From assembly GCA_013400975.1 (NCBI GenBank), contig WBMZ01012778.1:1-64000 (forward strand): 64,000 nt of DNA, given 5' to 3'. Positions within the stretch are counted from its first letter, which is position 1, and each line of letters opens with the position of its first letter. Of the stretch, positions 61,119 through 64,000 are shown piece after piece. The notes below the pieces were generated by a model that saw only the letters and a program-made list of their open reading frames with translations, was not told where the DNA came from and searched no databases. The DNA comes from Atrichornis clamosus. Lineage: Eukaryota; Chordata; Aves; Passeriformes; Menuridae. The position numbers and the translations under genes are program-made.

Positions 61119-64000
61119 TGATGGGAAGGACTTAAGGGGTTTAATGCATTTCTGGAGTCCAATAAGATTCCTCAGATCTCATACAGTGAATACGTACACA
61201 GCAATTCCAAAGTTCAAAAGAGCTGATTGATGTTGAGGTCCTGCCCTATTTCTTTATTTAGCAAAAAATAAAATAAAGAAAGATACAAAAAAACCTACCA
61301 GAAACATTAACTCTAGATGAAACAGTGTGTTTTGCAACTTTTGGAAGTTATCTTGCGCCAATCACCAGTCTTAGTGGTTAAGAAACCCTTCAATCAAGAG
61401 TATCTTTCTAGAGAAACCCCAAACCCATATGTTTGCATCAGATTTATTTGCAGATGTTGGCAGATAATTACTGCGAAAACTTTGAAGAGTACTGGAGATT
61501 TCACTAAAGGAGACTGAAGAATCTTTCAGAATCATTGTTTTATTAACACATGGGAATAAATAATTTAAAACTCTGAGCGTAACGTCTGTGTTACTATATC
61601 AGGGAAATATGAGCTGGAGCATGCATCACTGCCTGAATTATTCAGGTATTTGAAATGCATCTCATGACTTTGATACATTCCACAGAAAATACTGTGGATT
61701 TTTATCTGAAGATAGGAGTTAAAGATGAAAACAAATTGCTGGCAGATTCAGTTGGTAAACATCCTAGATAAAAATGTTAGATGAGATCTTCCTGTTTAAC
61801 CTTGCCTATCTTCTCACACAACAGAGAAAATTATTTAGTAACAGAGGAAATCTCTGAGGTCTGTTTGATTCAAACCATAGGAAGGAAATTTAAAATATAA
61901 AACTAAGCATTCCTGAATTTATTCACACTTCTGGCCTTTAGGAAGTACCAATACAGAGCCTGTGACCCAGCTGGCAACCCTTCAACACCCCTTTGCCTGG
62001 TGAACTTCACCACTGCAACAGGAACAACGAAAACAAAAAGATGTACATTTTACCAGCCTTAAATACTCATCAATTTGCTCCCTTTAATTACTTTCTCATA
62101 GCACTCCAATGGGTCAAGGACACCAGCATGCTGCAGCATCTGGGATTCATGCTGTGTTTTCTGAAGGGAAAGAGCAAATGGAAGTAGGTGTTGACATTGC
62201 ATAAGAAACATGTATTTCTCAGCAGACCTAATGGATTATTACACAGGAACAAATGAAAGGTAAACTTTGCTGTGTGAGAGCCTTCTGTCAGCAATAAGGT
62301 ACAGAGAAGGAAATGCTTGGGTTTAATTTAAGAAAAAATACTGCCTTGATACAATTTATAAAGTCAAATAATAGCCCAAATTGACTGAGGATGTAACTTG
62401 ATATAATTTCACCAGAGTCATGCAGATTTGTAGCAGAAGTGAATTTTCTCAAACACATTTGCTCTTAATGAAAAACTGCCCATGGAATTCTTCCTTCAGA
62501 CTTGGGAGCTGGCAAAGCTTTGCATGTTGGATGCCTTCAGAGAGCACCCTGATGACAATGATGCAATTCGGTCCTGGGTGGTGACAGCGTCCTCCCTCCA
62601 GGACAGAGCAGAGGTGGCAGTGGTCAAAGTGCAGTGGCAACTTCAGTTTTTCACTCTTTGTAAAATTTTATATGTTTGAATATTGCAATCTTTCAGCAAG
62701 TAAAGCCACAAAGTGCATTGATAACATCTATTATTAAGGCTGTTTTTGGAAGGAGGTTGTTTTATTTTAAGGCAAAGGGCCTTGATGAAACACCCCATCA
62801 GTTCCATCCACAGGCTTTGAGTATTACAATTTATTGACAGCAGAAATGGGGCCATTAAATGACCAGGCAGGTAGCCTATTAAAAACAAAAAGTCAACTGC
62901 ATATTTCAGCGTTCCCCATTTCCTCCTCCCAATCCCCCCTTTTTTTGGAGGGGATGTTCCCTTTAATCTTTTCCTGAAGAACCTTCCCCTCACCAAAAGC
63001 TGTGGAGCAAGTCAGTGATGGAAAGCCCCCTGTGCCACGAGTGAGTGGTTTAGGTCACTTGTAGAATCACTCTGCAAGGTATTAGCAAAAGTAGGTTTTA
63101 GATAAATTTGTCACCCATTCCCTGCCCAGAGCCCTTGCTTAGCACAGCCCAGAGGACTTTCTGTCACTGACACATGGGAAGTCATTCTGTCCCCTGCTCT
63201 AGAAAAATGCCAGTGGGACAACAGGTAGAAGGAGGGATTTGTTTTTCCCTCACTTTGCAGCTGCATTTGAGGATTGAGGGCTCTGCCCCACACCTCCCTG
63301 AAGGGGCACAGGGTAAAATGAACATCTGGGGAAGGGAGGAGGAGGAATGCCAATAAATCTAGCCCAAGCTCACTTTCATACCTAAAAATGTTTCTGTGTA
63401 TTTTTTTGGATGTGCAAACTGCTCTTCCCTTCTTCTTTCCTGGTTCCATTAGGAACAGAGGAGAAATGATACAAATGTCCCCATTTTTCTTGTGCTGTTT
63501 CATATCTGGAAGCACACGTAACCCTGGGGGGTAAGTGCTTGATCTTGTCACATCTTCAACCTAATTACTTGAGACAACACCTTGACGAGCATGGGATCTC
63601 TTGAGTTTCACTCCAATCCCTGCCAAAATCCCTGAAACAGGACCCCTTTGCCTTCTGTTAGAGGAGGGGAATCACATCCTCTTCATCCTCTGCTTTATTT
63701 CCACACAACACCTACAGTCATTAGCAAACTTTAAGAAAAGTGACACTGATTTTGCAATTGCAAGCACACTTAACATTTTATCCTTGCTCTTTTTTTATCC
63801 TGTCCCTTCCAATAGTCATTTATTAAGTGGCTTCTACAAGTGACTCCTCTCACTTCTAAAAACGACCAGATTATCAGCACAGAATATATATCTAGGTTCA
63901 GTCCCTCTTTTCTTATCTTTTCTGACAAAGCACTCTCCTTCACAGTTTTATCTATATAATTGATGAACCACACATGACATAATTTACAGCCCTCTCTGGC

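Larger units (their letters stand above)
58921..64000. other. Noncoding DNA to the window end
   Basis: The stretch has a possible MIR-like trace at about 59755-59835 and GC-richer DNA at about 60120-60560, where frames of 67-116 codons overlap on both strands without domain signs. An exact 16-bp duplication lies at 61087-61118. A 117-codon frame (62643-62996 -) and a 146-codon frame (63111-63551 -) show no known domain or splice context. No RNA gene was recognised. Confidence 0.5.

Noticed and set aside
63111..63551. 146-codon frame (-)
   Set aside because: It has random composition and no family resemblance or splice context.
1..64000. LTR retrotransposons, endogenous viral elements, CRISPR arrays, phage or bacterial operons
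   Set aside because: I saw no paired long terminal repeats, primer-binding sites, gag/pol/env-like translations or regularly spaced direct repeats. All recognisable mobile DNA is CR1-related or tRNA-SINE.

Overview
The window reads as vertebrate nuclear DNA from a bird, probably a songbird. Base composition is AT-leaning and CpG-poor apart from a sharp CpG island in the first ~0.5 kb. The interspersed repeats are truncated copies of the avian LINE CR1, recognised by the conserved 3' end (blocks such as GGTTGGAAGGGACCT, TCCACTAGACC, and tips of the ATTCTATG/CACAGAATC type). One element at 26.16-26.28 kb joins a tRNA-like head with A and B boxes to a CR1-derived tail. That is the layout of the TguSINE1 family known from passerines, so I favour a passerine host. 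No prokaryotic, viral or CRISPR structure was seen.

Layout. Bases 1-535 are a GC-rich island with a compact promoter-like cluster: GC box, perfect CRE TGACGTCA, perfect octamer ATTTGCAT and a CCAAT box. Everything to the right (about 63.4 kb) has no exon I can recognise. The longest open frames are about 150 codons, lie in arbitrary frames on both strands, and resemble no protein family I know. The window is therefore either the start of a very long first intron (+ strand transcription) or the upstream flank of a gene lying just off the left edge (- strand transcription). Motif order favours the second reading. The CR1 strand bias (mostly - strand copies) mildly favours the first. I cannot name the gene.

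Repeats. CR1 or CR1-derived fragments lie at about 8.5, 13.9, 16.3, 16.7, 21.0, 26.2 (the SINE), 27.8, 29.0, 41.3, 44.6, 54.9 and 58.7 kb. Much older tRNA-headed SINE relics resembling MIR appear at about 30.7, 49.6, 54.15 and, weakly, 59.8 kb. Small tandem repeats occur at 6.3, 31.0 and 61.1 kb, with a few microsatellites.

Candidate regulatory DNA. Against the CpG-poor background a few short stretches keep clusters of CpG and transcription-factor-like motifs: 17.46-17.61, 34.12-34.32, 45.27-45.49 and 49.86-50.03 kb, the last with a perfect TATATAAG. They are the best places to look for enhancers or unannotated noncoding promoters, but this rests on composition and motifs only. I found no convincing new biological system; the findings below are modest leads.
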